64,000 nucleotides of DNA, taken from CAZNDN01 sp964571815. Lineage in GTDB: Bacteria; Fibrobacterota; Chitinivibrionia; Chitinivibrionales; WJKA01. Position numbers and translations under genes: made by a program. How positions within the stretch are numbered: the stretch's first letter is position 1; each line of letters starts with the position of its first letter. The notes under the pieces are model-generated. The model was not told the origin of the DNA, did not search any database, and saw only the letters and a list, made by a program, of their open reading frames with translations. Shown in pieces: positions 44,425-52,701 of the stretch. Where the stretch lies: NCBI GenBank assembly GCA_964571815.1, contig CAZNDN010000005.1, positions 14,242 to 78,241 on the forward strand, in the 5' to 3' direction.

Positions 44425-45777
44425 TTACTGTCGCAACGCAACCATTTCGAGTGCAAGCTCTCGATAGGTGCTGGGAAAGTAGATCGCGATCGTGCCCGAT
44501 GCGTGTATCTCCTGCCACATCGGCCCCTTCTGGTCCAGGGCAAAATAGGAGTATCCCGGCTTCGAAGGCAGGTTCTCCGGCGGATGGGGGGAGTGAATGA
44601 GAGGAACCCCCGGCATGGCCGACGAGATCAGGACATCGAGCTTCTCCTGCGAGCAGATCTTGATGCGCTGGACGGCACCCACAATCAGCTCCTTTTCCGG
44701 CACATCGGCCGAAACACCGAGAAACAGACGTGTACCGGCCAGAAGAGACTTGTCGGGACAACGCACCATGTATGTCGAGGGCCGTACTTCTTCGACCGGA
44801 AGCACCACGGCGCCCGAGGAAATGTCGGCCTGAAGAACCGAGCGAATGACTCCCAGCAGGCCGCCGAAAGTGCCGGTGAGATTCTGATGCTCGTAACGAG
44901 TCAGATTGCGAATGCTCACACTTGTAGAAAACGTACAGAGGCTGCCGGCAAACTGGGTCAGGATCGTGAAAAGCTCGAATGGATGTACGGATGGGGTGAT
45001 GTGATAGTGGTTCAGCAGCGGAGTGTAGGTGTTCAAAGTGTTGAGGAGTCTGAACGCGGTCTCCTCGGAGCGGGTAAACTCCGCGAACCCGCCGGCCAGT
45101 TGCCGCCGTCCCTGCGAAAGCGTGCCGATTTTCCCCAGGAGCATATCCAGCAGGTTCCGGAGCATGTCCAGCAGAGCGGCCGACCCGCCCACCTGCAGCA
45201 GCGGAGGTATGTAGCTCTCATTGAGCGTCACCTGCCCGGTCCCGCTTCGCTTGAGCTGCGCCACCTTCAGCACCGAGTACCCATCGAGGGACTCACCTCC
45301 AAAAAGAATGGTGAGATTGTACTCCCCGACTTCAATCTCCTTTCCGGCTCCACCCGTCACCTCGTCGGCCATAGCAACAGGCTTGCTCACGTACCGGACA
45401 CCGGCGGCGCCTTCGCCTCGTCGATCGGTTACGTTTGCCTGCCCTTCGGTGCACAGCGACAGAGCGAGGTAGACATCCAGGGTATCGATATCGCCGGTAA
45501 AATGGTCGGCAAAGGACCGCGGAGCGGGGCCGCGATGCCTGGTTGGAATGTCGAACGAGGTGCCGTCGGGCAGCACGCCGGTGCACTGCGTGAGGGCAAA
45601 CACGCCGTTGGCGGGCCCGTCACGATCGATAGAAATGTCCTTGATTCCGAAGTAGTACGGTTCGCCGGCCTTGAAACAGGCGTGAATCGTCTCCTGAAGT
45701 GACCGCTCAGACTGCTGAAAATGCTGAGGCTGCAGGAACAGGCCCTCTTTCCAGACGACACGATTGGATGGGAACAA
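44425..45777 (-). CDS. tssK: Type VI secretion baseplate protein TssK
   Basis: TssK links the baseplate to the TssLM membrane complex. The 450-residue protein opens with the hallmark VVWKEGLFLQPQHFQQSER and has typical TssK length. GGAGG lies 8 bp before a TTG at 45777, which gives MFPSNRVVW; a GTG at 45786 sits too close to that site. The gene is first of a tssK-tssL-tssM run. The other core genes (tssB, C, D, E, F, G, H, I) are absent from this window. A PEGA-protein gene diverges 120 bp away. Confidence 0.93.
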   Translation of the reverse strand: MFPSNRVVWKEGLFLQPQHFQQSERSLQETIHACFKAGEPYYFGIKDISIDRDGPANGVFALTQCTGVLPDGTSFDIPTRHRGPAPRSFADHFTGDIDTLDVYLALSLCTEGQANVTDRRGEGAAGVRYVSKPVAMADEVTGGAGKEIEVGEYNLTILFGGESLDGYSVLKVAQLKRSGTGQVTLNESYIPPLLQVGGSAALLDMLRNLLDMLLGKIGTLSQGRRQLAGGFAEFTRSEETAFRLLNTLNTYTPLLNHYHITPSVHPFELFTILTQFAGSLCTFSTSVSIRNLTRYEHQNLTGTFGGLLGVIRSVLQADISSGAVVLPVEEVRPSTYMVRCPDKSLLAGTRLFLGVSADVPEKELIVGAVQRIKICSQEKLDVLISSAMPGVPLIHSPHPPENLPSKPGYSYFALDQKGPMWQEIHASGTIAIYFPSTYRELALEMVALRQ

Positions 45778-45909
45778 CGCAGGCACCTCCGGTTGAAGAC
45801 TACAACGGCATCAGCCGACGGACCCATCGGCCCGTCCTGCTAGTATTTTATGTAGAGTGTTAAAAATACACGTTTCGCGAGCAGGATTCATCGAGAAAGG
45901 GACACGTCA

Positions 45910-46662
45910 ATGAAACACCGGTCACAATTCGTCGTTGCGGTGACATGCATGGTGCTGTTCGTACGCGGCGGGTTTTGCTCCGAAGAGGGAATGCTTACGG
46001 TGAAAACAGTGCCCGACGGGATCGAAGTGTGGCTGAATGGGAAGTACGTCGGAGACGCCCCTATTGTCGAGAAGAAGCTCAAGGAAGGCCGCTACGAACT
46101 GACTCTGGTCGATCCCGTGCAGCATGCCAGCACCACCGAAGAGGTATTCATTCAGGCGGGGCAGACCAGTGTCGTGGAGAAGACGGTCAAGGCGAAATTC
46201 GGCTCGCTGAGGATCAATTCGGATCCGGAAGGGGCCGACGTCTACCTCTCGAGTATGCTGGGGCAGACACCGGTTTCTCATGATTTCATGAATCCGGGCA
46301 AGTATCGACTGGAGATCCAACACCCCAATCGGCGATACGAGCCGGTCACCGAAGATATCGTCATTCCTCGCGGGGAAACCGTTACGTTGACCAAGACGCT
46401 TCGCACAACAACACCCTTTGATCTCAAGGCCCTTGTGAGACTCGGTCTGGGAGCGGGTGCCGTCCTGGGGTATGTCTGGGCGATTGTGGAACACGGGACG
46501 TACCGGCACACCGTATCCGAAATCGACAATGCGCCCAGCCACCAGGCGGCCGAGGCCCAGGGACTGCCGGAGAAGAGAGACCGGGCCGGCGTACGCCGCG
46601 TGCTGGGTATCGTGGCGGGATCGGTATGTGTTGTCGGCTTTGAGATTGTGGCCTTTTTCTGA
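45910..46662 (+). CDS. PEGA-domain protein with C-terminal two-helix membrane hairpin
   Basis: The 250-residue protein has a signal peptide (FVVAVTCMVLFVRGGFC). Two tandem PEGA domains follow (TVKTVPDGIEVWLNGKYVGDAP and LRINSDPEGADVYLSSMLGQTP), then a hairpin of two membrane helices (about 178-195 and 232-250) around a charged loop. PEGA domains occur on surface-layer and kinase-associated proteins and bind other proteins or carbohydrate. AAAGGGA precedes ATG 45910. It begins the plus-strand cluster with the kinase and beta-helix genes, divergent from tssK. Confidence 0.87.
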   Translation: MKHRSQFVVAVTCMVLFVRGGFCSEEGMLTVKTVPDGIEVWLNGKYVGDAPIVEKKLKEGRYELTLVDPVQHASTTEEVFIQAGQTSVVEKTVKAKFGSLRINSDPEGADVYLSSMLGQTPVSHDFMNPGKYRLEIQHPNRRYEPVTEDIVIPRGETVTLTKTLRTTTPFDLKALVRLGLGAGAVLGYVWAIVEHGTYRHTVSEIDNAPSHQAAEAQGLPEKRDRAGVRRVLGIVAGSVCVVGFEIVAFF

Positions 46663-46763
46663 CGGCCGCGCGACCGGCGGATCGGACGTTTCGACTCGAC
46701 CGCGCACTTCGTCTCGCGACACCGGCGGGGGCGGGGCCTCGGCACAGCAGGGGATTCTTTCGT

Positions 46764-48467
46764 ATGGAGCGGCAGGACAAGTCCGGGGAACGAAAACCCG
46801 ACTTCGACAAGACCTTCATTGAAGGCTCGGATTCGAATGCCGACAGTCACGATCTGACGTCCGGCAACCGGCTGCATCTGGACGATGAAAGGGTGCAGAC
46901 GGCTTACGGTGCCTCCGGTGCCACCAGTGCGGGTGCGGGCAATGTCAAGCTTCCCTCGGCCGAAGAGCCGGCGGAAATCGGCTCGGGGACGGTAGTCGCG
47001 GAGCTGGGCACCGGCGGCATGGCCAAAGTCTACAAGGTATGGAACGCCCGGCTCGAAGTCTACCGGGCCGTGAAGATCCTTCTTCCCTCCTATCAAACGG
47101 ACCTGCTGAATCGCTTCGAGACCGAGGCGAAGATNNNNNNNNNNNNNNNNNNNNNNNNNNNNNNNNNNNNNNNNNNNNNNNNNNNNNNNNNNNNNNNNNN
47201 NNNNNNNNNNNNNNNNNNNNNNNNNNNNNNNNNNACGCTTCAGTACCTGGCCCCGGAACAGATCGACGGTGTGGACATCGATGCCGGCGCCGACCTCTAC
47301 GCACTGGGCGCTATTCTTTACGAAATGCTGACCGGAACGAAGACGTTTCCGCAGAAGACGATCACCAATTTGATGAAGAAGAAGGCAACGAATGAGTACC
47401 GCAATTTCGACGATTTCGATTTCAGGGTACACCCGCAGCTCACCAGGATCTCGAAGAGATGCCTGAGCGTCGAGCGGAGCGAACGGTTTTCCGACGCGGC
47501 ATCGATGCTGGAGGCCCTGGAGAGCGCGCATCGTGCGGTTACCGGGCTTTCGCCCGAAGACACCATCCGCACCTACGTGGAGGACCCTGAAGGGTTTGCG
47601 CTCAGCTCGCGCCGACGCTTGCGCATTCCCCGGGTTTCCCCGAAGATTTACCTCCCGGCCGCGGCCGTCGTGGTTCTCGCGGCTCTGGTCGGCCTGATCG
47701 TGCGTACCGGACCGACGTCGCCGACCGACACGACGACCGAACATGCGTCGCCGTCCGGAGAGAACAAGCAGCAAACGACTTCATTTGAAGCCGAAGTACT
47801 CACCCAACTTGGCGAGCAGCAGGAAAAAGAGGATACCACCGAAGAAACAGCCGCCACGGAGCCGCCACGGGAAGAGCCGGTGGTGAAAACGCCGCCTCGA
47901 CCGACCACACCCCACCGGACCACTCCGCGCCGAACCCGAACACTCACCCCGCTGGAAAAGCTCAAAAAGAGATACGGCGCCGACGACCTCGTCGCCATTG
48001 GGAAAGAGGCCTTGAACAAGGGGAAGATCGATGATGCGACCCTTGCGCTGGAGCAAGCGGCCAAAGATCCCGGAACCGAGCCCGCAACCAGACTGCCGCT
48101 GCTGGAAGTGTATCTGAAAGCCGGTCGCACCGGCGATGCGCTTTACCAGGTAACGAGCAAGCCGGTGGATGACGCCTACTTCGGGTTGCTGGCGGGGAAA
48201 CTGTATGCGCGACTGGGGCAAAGCCGGGAGGCTCTGCACCACCTCGAATCCGCCCTGCAAAAACGCTCATCCGTGAAGAACAAGAACAACGTTCGCCACG
48301 ATGTCCTCTACCAGATAGCACTGGTTCGGGCAAAAAACTACGAGGAAAACGCCACGCAGAATAACAAGACGCATCTGATGCAGGCCTGGTACAATGTGAA
48401 AAGATTTCTTCCCAGGTCGGACCCGCGCTACGAAGCCGCGGTCAGGGAACTGTCAACCATCCGATAG
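46764..48467 (+). CDS. Membrane Ser/Thr kinase with C-terminal repeat region (module B, interrupted by gap)
   Basis: This is the paralogue of the kinase at 14014-16002. The N-terminus has a disordered tail, then GSGTVVAELGTGGMAKVYKVW and RAVKILL; an N-run removes the segment corresponding to the C-helix through HRD and DFG. The frame resumes at TLQYLAPEQIDGV with the same order as module A. A membrane helix (YLPAAAVVVLAALVGLIV) leads to a Pro/Thr-rich linker and a helical tail ending in AWYNVKRFLPRSDPRY, matching AWFNVKSLLRR of module A. About 120 catalytic residues are unseen, so activity cannot be judged directly. Confidence 0.87.
   Translation: MERQDKSGERKPDFDKTFIEGSDSNADSHDLTSGNRLHLDDERVQTAYGASGATSAGAGNVKLPSAEEPAEIGSGTVVAELGTGGMAKVYKVWNARLEVYRAVKILLPSYQTDLLNRFETEAKXXXXXXXXXXXXXXXXXXXXXXXXXXXXXXXXXXTLQYLAPEQIDGVDIDAGADLYALGAILYEMLTGTKTFPQKTITNLMKKKATNEYRNFDDFDFRVHPQLTRISKRCLSVERSERFSDAASMLEALESAHRAVTGLSPEDTIRTYVEDPEGFALSSRRRLRIPRVSPKIYLPAAAVVVLAALVGLIVRTGPTSPTDTTTEHASPSGENKQQTTSFEAEVLTQLGEQQEKEDTTEETAATEPPREEPVVKTPPRPTTPHRTTPRRTRTLTPLEKLKKRYGADDLVAIGKEALNKGKIDDATLALEQAAKDPGTEPATRLPLLEVYLKAGRTGDALYQVTSKPVDDAYFGLLAGKLYARLGQSREALHHLESALQKRSSVKNKNNVRHDVLYQIALVRAKNYEENATQNNKTHLMQAWYNVKRFLPRSDPRYEAAVRELSTIR
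47135..47234. other. Scaffold gap (100 N) in kinase module B
   Basis: The run of N sits inside the kinase domain. Comparison with the intact paralogue shows about 120 residues (about 360 bp) missing, so 100 N is a placeholder and not a measured length. Confidence 0.9.
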
Positions 48468-48769
48468 GCCGGAGGCACATCGGCAAGGACATCATTCGTT
48501 CGGTTTCCGGAGGCCACGTGCGTACCGGTCTCTTCGACCGGCTCAGGATGCACGCGATCGAAGGATAACCTCAGACAGCGCGAAAAAGCAGACACCCGAT
48601 TCTCACCCCGACACAGCGGAGGCGAACCCGGCTCCGGCAGCCCCCCGGGGAGGAGACCGCCCTTCCATTCCCGCGGGTCCTGTTGAGCGAAGTACCTGTC
48701 CGCATCTATTTTTCTCTTCCCTCCGGGTTCCTCGTATCCGGAGAACACCAGGTAACGAAAGGTGCTTAG
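48468..48769. other. Intergenic region inside module B
   Basis: These 302 bp lie between the kinase and the beta-helix gene, a larger gap than in module A (6 bp). I see no gene. A promoter near the right end (separate entry) suggests independent expression of the beta-helix protein. Confidence 0.5.
48683..48712 (+). promoter_or_regulatory. Sigma-70-like promoter of the second beta-helix gene
   Basis: TTGAGC at 48683-48688 and TATTTT at 48707-48712 are 18 bp apart. The expected start gives a leader of about 50 nt to ATG 48770. Confidence 0.5.
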
Positions 48770-49633
48770 ATGAATTTCAGACGTGTTTGTCTATGGCTGT
48801 TTCTCTGCGCGGGGCTCCTTCCCTCGCAGACCCATATCAGGGGTGAATTGAGAGGGCTGAAGCTGGACAAGAGCAGAAACCCGTATATCATCGACGAAGA
48901 CATCGTTGTCCCCGAGGGCGAAGAGCTTGTAATCAAGGAAGGGTGCCGCCTGCTGTTCGAGCCTTTTACGGGGTTGCGTGTCATGGGGCACCTGCTTGTC
49001 GAGGGGTCCGGAGAGAACCCCGTGGTGTTTACCTCGGTCAACGACGAAGAATACAATCCGGAAAGCGAAGAGCTGGCGAATCCCTTTGACTGGAACGGTA
49101 TACTGGTAGGCCGCAATTCGGAGGGCGCGTACATGAAAAACTTCGTACTGCGGTTCTCCGTTTACGGAATAAAGGGGCAAACTCAGGCAATCATGATCCA
49201 GAACGGAAGGCTGCTTCAGAACGGACAATTCAATTTCACCATCCACGACAAGATCCAGCCGGTCCCCGACAATATTCCTTTTTCCTACGGAATCGACGAC
49301 ACCGGAGAGGAATCGGGAGACGACGACGGCACGGACCCCATTGACAAGGACGAAATCCACCCGCAGAAGAGAGTGTTTCGGTATGTCTGCCTGGGTGTGG
49401 GCATTGCGGGGATTGCCTCGAGCGCCGTCTCGACGTTCCTTACGGTCGAAACCGCCAAAGAACTCGACAAGCTCGAAAAGGACTCCGAGATCAGGATCAT
49501 CAGCGATGAAGAGCTGCGGCGTCAATGGAAAGATGCCGAGAAAAAGTTTAAATCCTACCAGGCCGCGGCCTGGATCACGGGCACCCTCGGACTTCTCGGG
49601 GCAACGGGTTTCACGCTCACCTTCGTGTTCTGA
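48770..49633 (+). CDS. Secreted beta-helix protein with C-terminal two-helix membrane hairpin (module B)
   Basis: The 287-residue protein has a signal peptide (VCLWLFLCAGLLPSQ). Its beta-helix region is VVPEGEELVIKEGCRLLFE, LRVMGHLLVEGSGENPVVFT and FDWNGILVG. The C-terminus has two hydrophobic helices (about 205-226 and 266-287) around a Lys/Glu-rich coiled loop. It is the paralogue of 16009-16911 in every segment. An Asp/Glu-rich spacer (SGDDDGTDPIDKDE) may bind metal. Like its paralogue it follows a membrane Ser/Thr kinase. A kinase partner or sensor is inferred. Confidence 0.85.
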   Translation: MNFRRVCLWLFLCAGLLPSQTHIRGELRGLKLDKSRNPYIIDEDIVVPEGEELVIKEGCRLLFEPFTGLRVMGHLLVEGSGENPVVFTSVNDEEYNPESEELANPFDWNGILVGRNSEGAYMKNFVLRFSVYGIKGQTQAIMIQNGRLLQNGQFNFTIHDKIQPVPDNIPFSYGIDDTGEESGDDDGTDPIDKDEIHPQKRVFRYVCLGVGIAGIASSAVSTFLTVETAKELDKLEKDSEIRIISDEELRRQWKDAEKKFKSYQAAAWITGTLGLLGATGFTLTFVF

Positions 49634-49666
49634 AAAAACGCCCCCTCTCCGTATCGCGGACGTTTC

Positions 49667-50449
49667 ATGAGATGTGAACAGCTCTGCCTCCCGCTTGACT
49701 GCACCGCCTCTTTTGGCGAGTACCTCCGCGACACCCCGTGCGAAGGATTATCGGTTCGGGTGAGTTCACGTTTGAAAAACGGATGGTACGTATCGTATCG
49801 GCGTTCTCCCCCCACTCGTCTTCTGGTGATACCAGCCTTTCTCGACAACGCCCCGACACCCGTCAAGGAAGCGCTGCTGGACTGGGCCCGGCTTCCGCCC
49901 GCCCGGCGGGCGGCACCCGCCGCACGTCACCGGCGCAAGCAGCTTGAAAATACCGTCTGGAGCTACGTTGCCTCCCTCCCCGCGCCGCCCTCCCGGACAC
50001 GGGCTGTCGACCCCGAGCGTATCGAGGACAATACCCGGGGAATCAACTGCGACCTCAGAGAGGTGTTCGACACGCTCAACCGAGCGTGCTTCGACAACAG
50101 GCTCGCCTCTTTGATCCGCTGGGGCGCCCCTTCCTCCACGACATCGTACCAGAGTAATCGACGCGACACGTCGGGCAATGAAGTGAGCCTGATAACCGTT
50201 GCCGGGGCGTACGACCACCCCAACGTACCCCGCTTCGCGATCGAGGGGGTAGTCCACCACGAGATGCTGCATATCGCTCATCCTCCCTATTCCAAAAACG
50301 GCCGCCGGGTGATTCATGGACCGGAGTTCCGGAAGTCGGAGAAAGCGTTTCCGGCCTTTCACCAGTGGCGGACCTGGGAATCCAGGCACCTGCGCAGGCT
50401 TGCCGGCGCAAAGAAGCGCATGCGCAATTCCCTCAGGCGGCGTGCGTAA
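49667..50449 (+). CDS. SprT-like zinc metalloprotease
   Basis: The 260-residue soluble protein has, at about 204-209, HHEMLH with the HExxH zinc motif (VVHHEMLHIAHPP), a downstream His in HGPEF that may be the third ligand, and DLREVFDTLNRACFDNRL before it, as in SprT/SprTN-family proteases. The N-terminal half is unassigned and basic. SprT-like proteins cut DNA-protein crosslinks in eukaryotes; bacterial roles are unclear. It follows the beta-helix gene by 33 bp but its product gives no reason to tie it to that module. Confidence 0.8.
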   Translation: MRCEQLCLPLDCTASFGEYLRDTPCEGLSVRVSSRLKNGWYVSYRRSPPTRLLVIPAFLDNAPTPVKEALLDWARLPPARRAAPAARHRRKQLENTVWSYVASLPAPPSRTRAVDPERIEDNTRGINCDLREVFDTLNRACFDNRLASLIRWGAPSSTTSYQSNRRDTSGNEVSLITVAGAYDHPNVPRFAIEGVVHHEMLHIAHPPYSKNGRRVIHGPEFRKSEKAFPAFHQWRTWESRHLRRLAGAKKRMRNSLRRRA

Positions 50450-50578
50450 TCATGCGATGGGTTTTCAAAGGGTTGCGGTAGCCTCTCACAAGTATCCAGA
50501 CCACAACAAACAGGACGGCCGAACGAATTCTGTAGAGGGCAAAGTCTGGTAGTGGTTTCATCCGAACAGCGGGATACG

Positions 50579-51334
50579 ATGTATCTTTCCGGTATGCACA
50601 GTCAAGGTGGATACAAACGAGTGGGAATGACTCTCCCGGCGGTTCTTCTGGTGGCTCTGGCGGGATGTTATACCCAATTGGGGATGGTGCGTCACGAAGA
50701 TATCGCCCCGGCACGGCCGGCAACCGATTCCACGGGCGAGCGGGTCGAGAAGGTTGACACGGTCCGTGTGACGGAAAGGGAAGTATGTTACTGGACCCGT
50801 GACCTGCTTGGATATCCGGTGCTTCGGTGTCGCGAAAGCCGCTACTCCCGTGATTGGTTTCTCTACAACGATGTCCCCTGGTGGTACCGTCACGACCCCT
50901 ATTTCTACGATTACGATCGCTGCCCGCGATACTACTACTACGACCGTTCCTGCGGGTGCTGCAGATACTACCGGGGAAACAGGAGGTACTACAATCCCGG
51001 GAGCGGTTCGGGTTCGAAAGATGAACCGGACGACAGACCGCGCAAAAAACGTCCTCGATCCCGCTCCCTCGGTGTTCCCAAGTCCTCCGGGGAAACGGCG
51101 GACCCGCAAGGACAGTCCAAACGTACCGGCTCCACCCCATCAACCTCAACGTCCGAAGACGACCGGTCGCAGACGCCTGTTGCCCCGGCACGACCCGGTC
51201 GAGCGGAAAGCACCGATTCCGACAACAGCGGCGCGCAACAAGGCTCCAGCGACTCATCCGGCGACGAAAAGGATTCGGAAGAAAACCGGAAGCCACCGGA
51301 GAAGCGTCCACGCCCCGGCTCGAGGAGCTTCTGA
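50579..51334 (+). CDS. Tyr/Arg-rich lipoprotein of unknown function
   Basis: The 251-residue product has a signal peptide ending in a lipobox (LVALAGC, Cys about 30). Residues 60-130 are rich in Tyr, Trp, Arg and Asp with clustered Cys (YYYYDRSCGCCRYYRGNRRYY landmark CGCCRYY). The C-terminal half is low-complexity Ser/Pro/Asp/Lys and probably disordered. ATG 50579 is used; 50594 and 50627 are alternatives, with no decisive ribosome site. It stops just before the porin ATG, so they are likely co-transcribed. Function unknown. Confidence 0.7.
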   Translation: MYLSGMHSQGGYKRVGMTLPAVLLVALAGCYTQLGMVRHEDIAPARPATDSTGERVEKVDTVRVTEREVCYWTRDLLGYPVLRCRESRYSRDWFLYNDVPWWYRHDPYFYDYDRCPRYYYYDRSCGCCRYYRGNRRYYNPGSGSGSKDEPDDRPRKKRPRSRSLGVPKSSGETADPQGQSKRTGSTPSTSTSEDDRSQTPVAPARPGRAESTDSDNSGAQQGSSDSSGDEKDSEENRKPPEKRPRPGSRSF

Positions 51335-52624
51335 ATGGACAAAACGGGAGTACGCTCCGCGGCCCCGCGATACGCGGCAGCCCTCATCGTGGCAGCTTTC
51401 TGTACAGCATCCCATGCGCGTGGCCGCGTGGCATACGAAGCCGCACCCGGAGGCCGGGCCTTGTCGTTTGCCGGAAACCATGTGGCCGCGGTCAACGACA
51501 TCTCCGCAACGTACTACAATCCCGGCATTCTCGCGTTCATGCCCGTGCGGGAATTCGGGCTCTCGGTTGACGGGCTCTTGCAGACCACTGCCACCAGCCT
51601 GTATGGAACGACCGAGGAAGAATCGCTGCAACGGCTCCGATTTGAGCAGGCCGGCGTGGTATACGCGGCACCCACCTCCCGCGGGGGCTTTACTATCGGC
51701 GGTCTGGTCTGCAAACCGGTGATCTTTGACGATGTCAATGTGATCGACGCTTCGACTACGCGCGACGGAAGCACCTACCGAACCGATCGGTACTATAAAG
51801 TATACGGCCAGCTCACGCACTGGAGCGCCGGATTCGGAATCCAGCCCGCGCCGCGTCTGGGTCTGGGTATGTCACTGGGCCTGGTCGGCGGCAGCGAAGA
51901 TATGCGGTACGACCTCTACAAGTCGCGCAACGGGCAGGTCGATCCTGAAGGAAAACCCACCGACAACGACTTCGAACAGGATATCCATAAGAACCTCCTG
52001 GGGTTCGATATTCGCGGTGGCGTTGCCTGGGAACTCGAAAAGGTCATGCGTCTCGGATTCACGCTTGCTTTCCCGCAAATCGTCCGTTTCGAGGAACGAG
52101 CGGAGGTAGCCTTTCCACATCTGGGATACCCCGATGCTGCCGAATACCCCCCGGTTCAGGGTAAGTTCCGCTCGTCATACCGTGGTGCGGCAGGCGGGGT
52201 GTGGTATCTCCCGTTTGCCACGGTCACCGCCGATGTGCGGTTTCGGGCGCCGTACAACTTGATTTTTATCGATGAAAGGATTCCGTCGTCCAGCCCCGCG
52301 GCCCATTTCAGGATCGGTGCGGGGGTGGCTGTCGAAGCGCCCGTGGTCCGATCCCTGCTGCTTCGCGCGGGGTACTCATGGGATGAATTCGATACCCATG
52401 CACTTCTGGAGGATGTCAAGGGTTTGGAGATCGACTGGTCGACCAACGGCATTGAAGCGTCGCGCAATTATCATCGCCTCGGGGCCGGACTCGGCTATGT
52501 GTATGAGAATATCCAATTGGAGTTCGGCTATGGAGTTCGCTTGTGGGACGTAACGACTCGGAATACCATGACCGAAGAGCATGTCCTTCACCGCATCAGC
52601 CTTGCTTTCGCAAGCGGATTCTGA
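51335..52624 (+). CDS. Outer-membrane porin, OmpP1/FadL-like
   Basis: The 429-residue protein has a signal peptide (AALIVAAFCTASHA) and the family N-terminus (RALSFAGNHVAAVNDISATYYNPGIL, compare YNPAGL). It is rich in amphipathic beta-strands and ends in Phe (FASGF), the outer-membrane assembly signal. FadL-type channels take up hydrophobic compounds, and substrate cannot be read. The ATG follows the lipoprotein stop with no gap. Confidence 0.82.
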   Translation: MDKTGVRSAAPRYAAALIVAAFCTASHARGRVAYEAAPGGRALSFAGNHVAAVNDISATYYNPGILAFMPVREFGLSVDGLLQTTATSLYGTTEEESLQRLRFEQAGVVYAAPTSRGGFTIGGLVCKPVIFDDVNVIDASTTRDGSTYRTDRYYKVYGQLTHWSAGFGIQPAPRLGLGMSLGLVGGSEDMRYDLYKSRNGQVDPEGKPTDNDFEQDIHKNLLGFDIRGGVAWELEKVMRLGFTLAFPQIVRFEERAEVAFPHLGYPDAAEYPPVQGKFRSSYRGAAGGVWYLPFATVTADVRFRAPYNLIFIDERIPSSSPAAHFRIGAGVAVEAPVVRSLLLRAGYSWDEFDTHALLEDVKGLEIDWSTNGIEASRNYHRLGAGLGYVYENIQLEFGYGVRLWDVTTRNTMTEEHVLHRISLAFASGF

Positions 52625-52701
52625 TTGCGGCCTCCGCGACCTCAACCCGTCGATTTCTCATCCAACCGGCCCGTTGAACGGAAAAAACCCTCCCCCGTCG
52701 T

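Noticed and set aside
44227..45702. Plus-strand frame of 491 codons opposite tssK and tssL
   Set aside because: Spans two well-supported genes on the other strand and has low-complexity His/Arg-rich composition, typical of a shadow.
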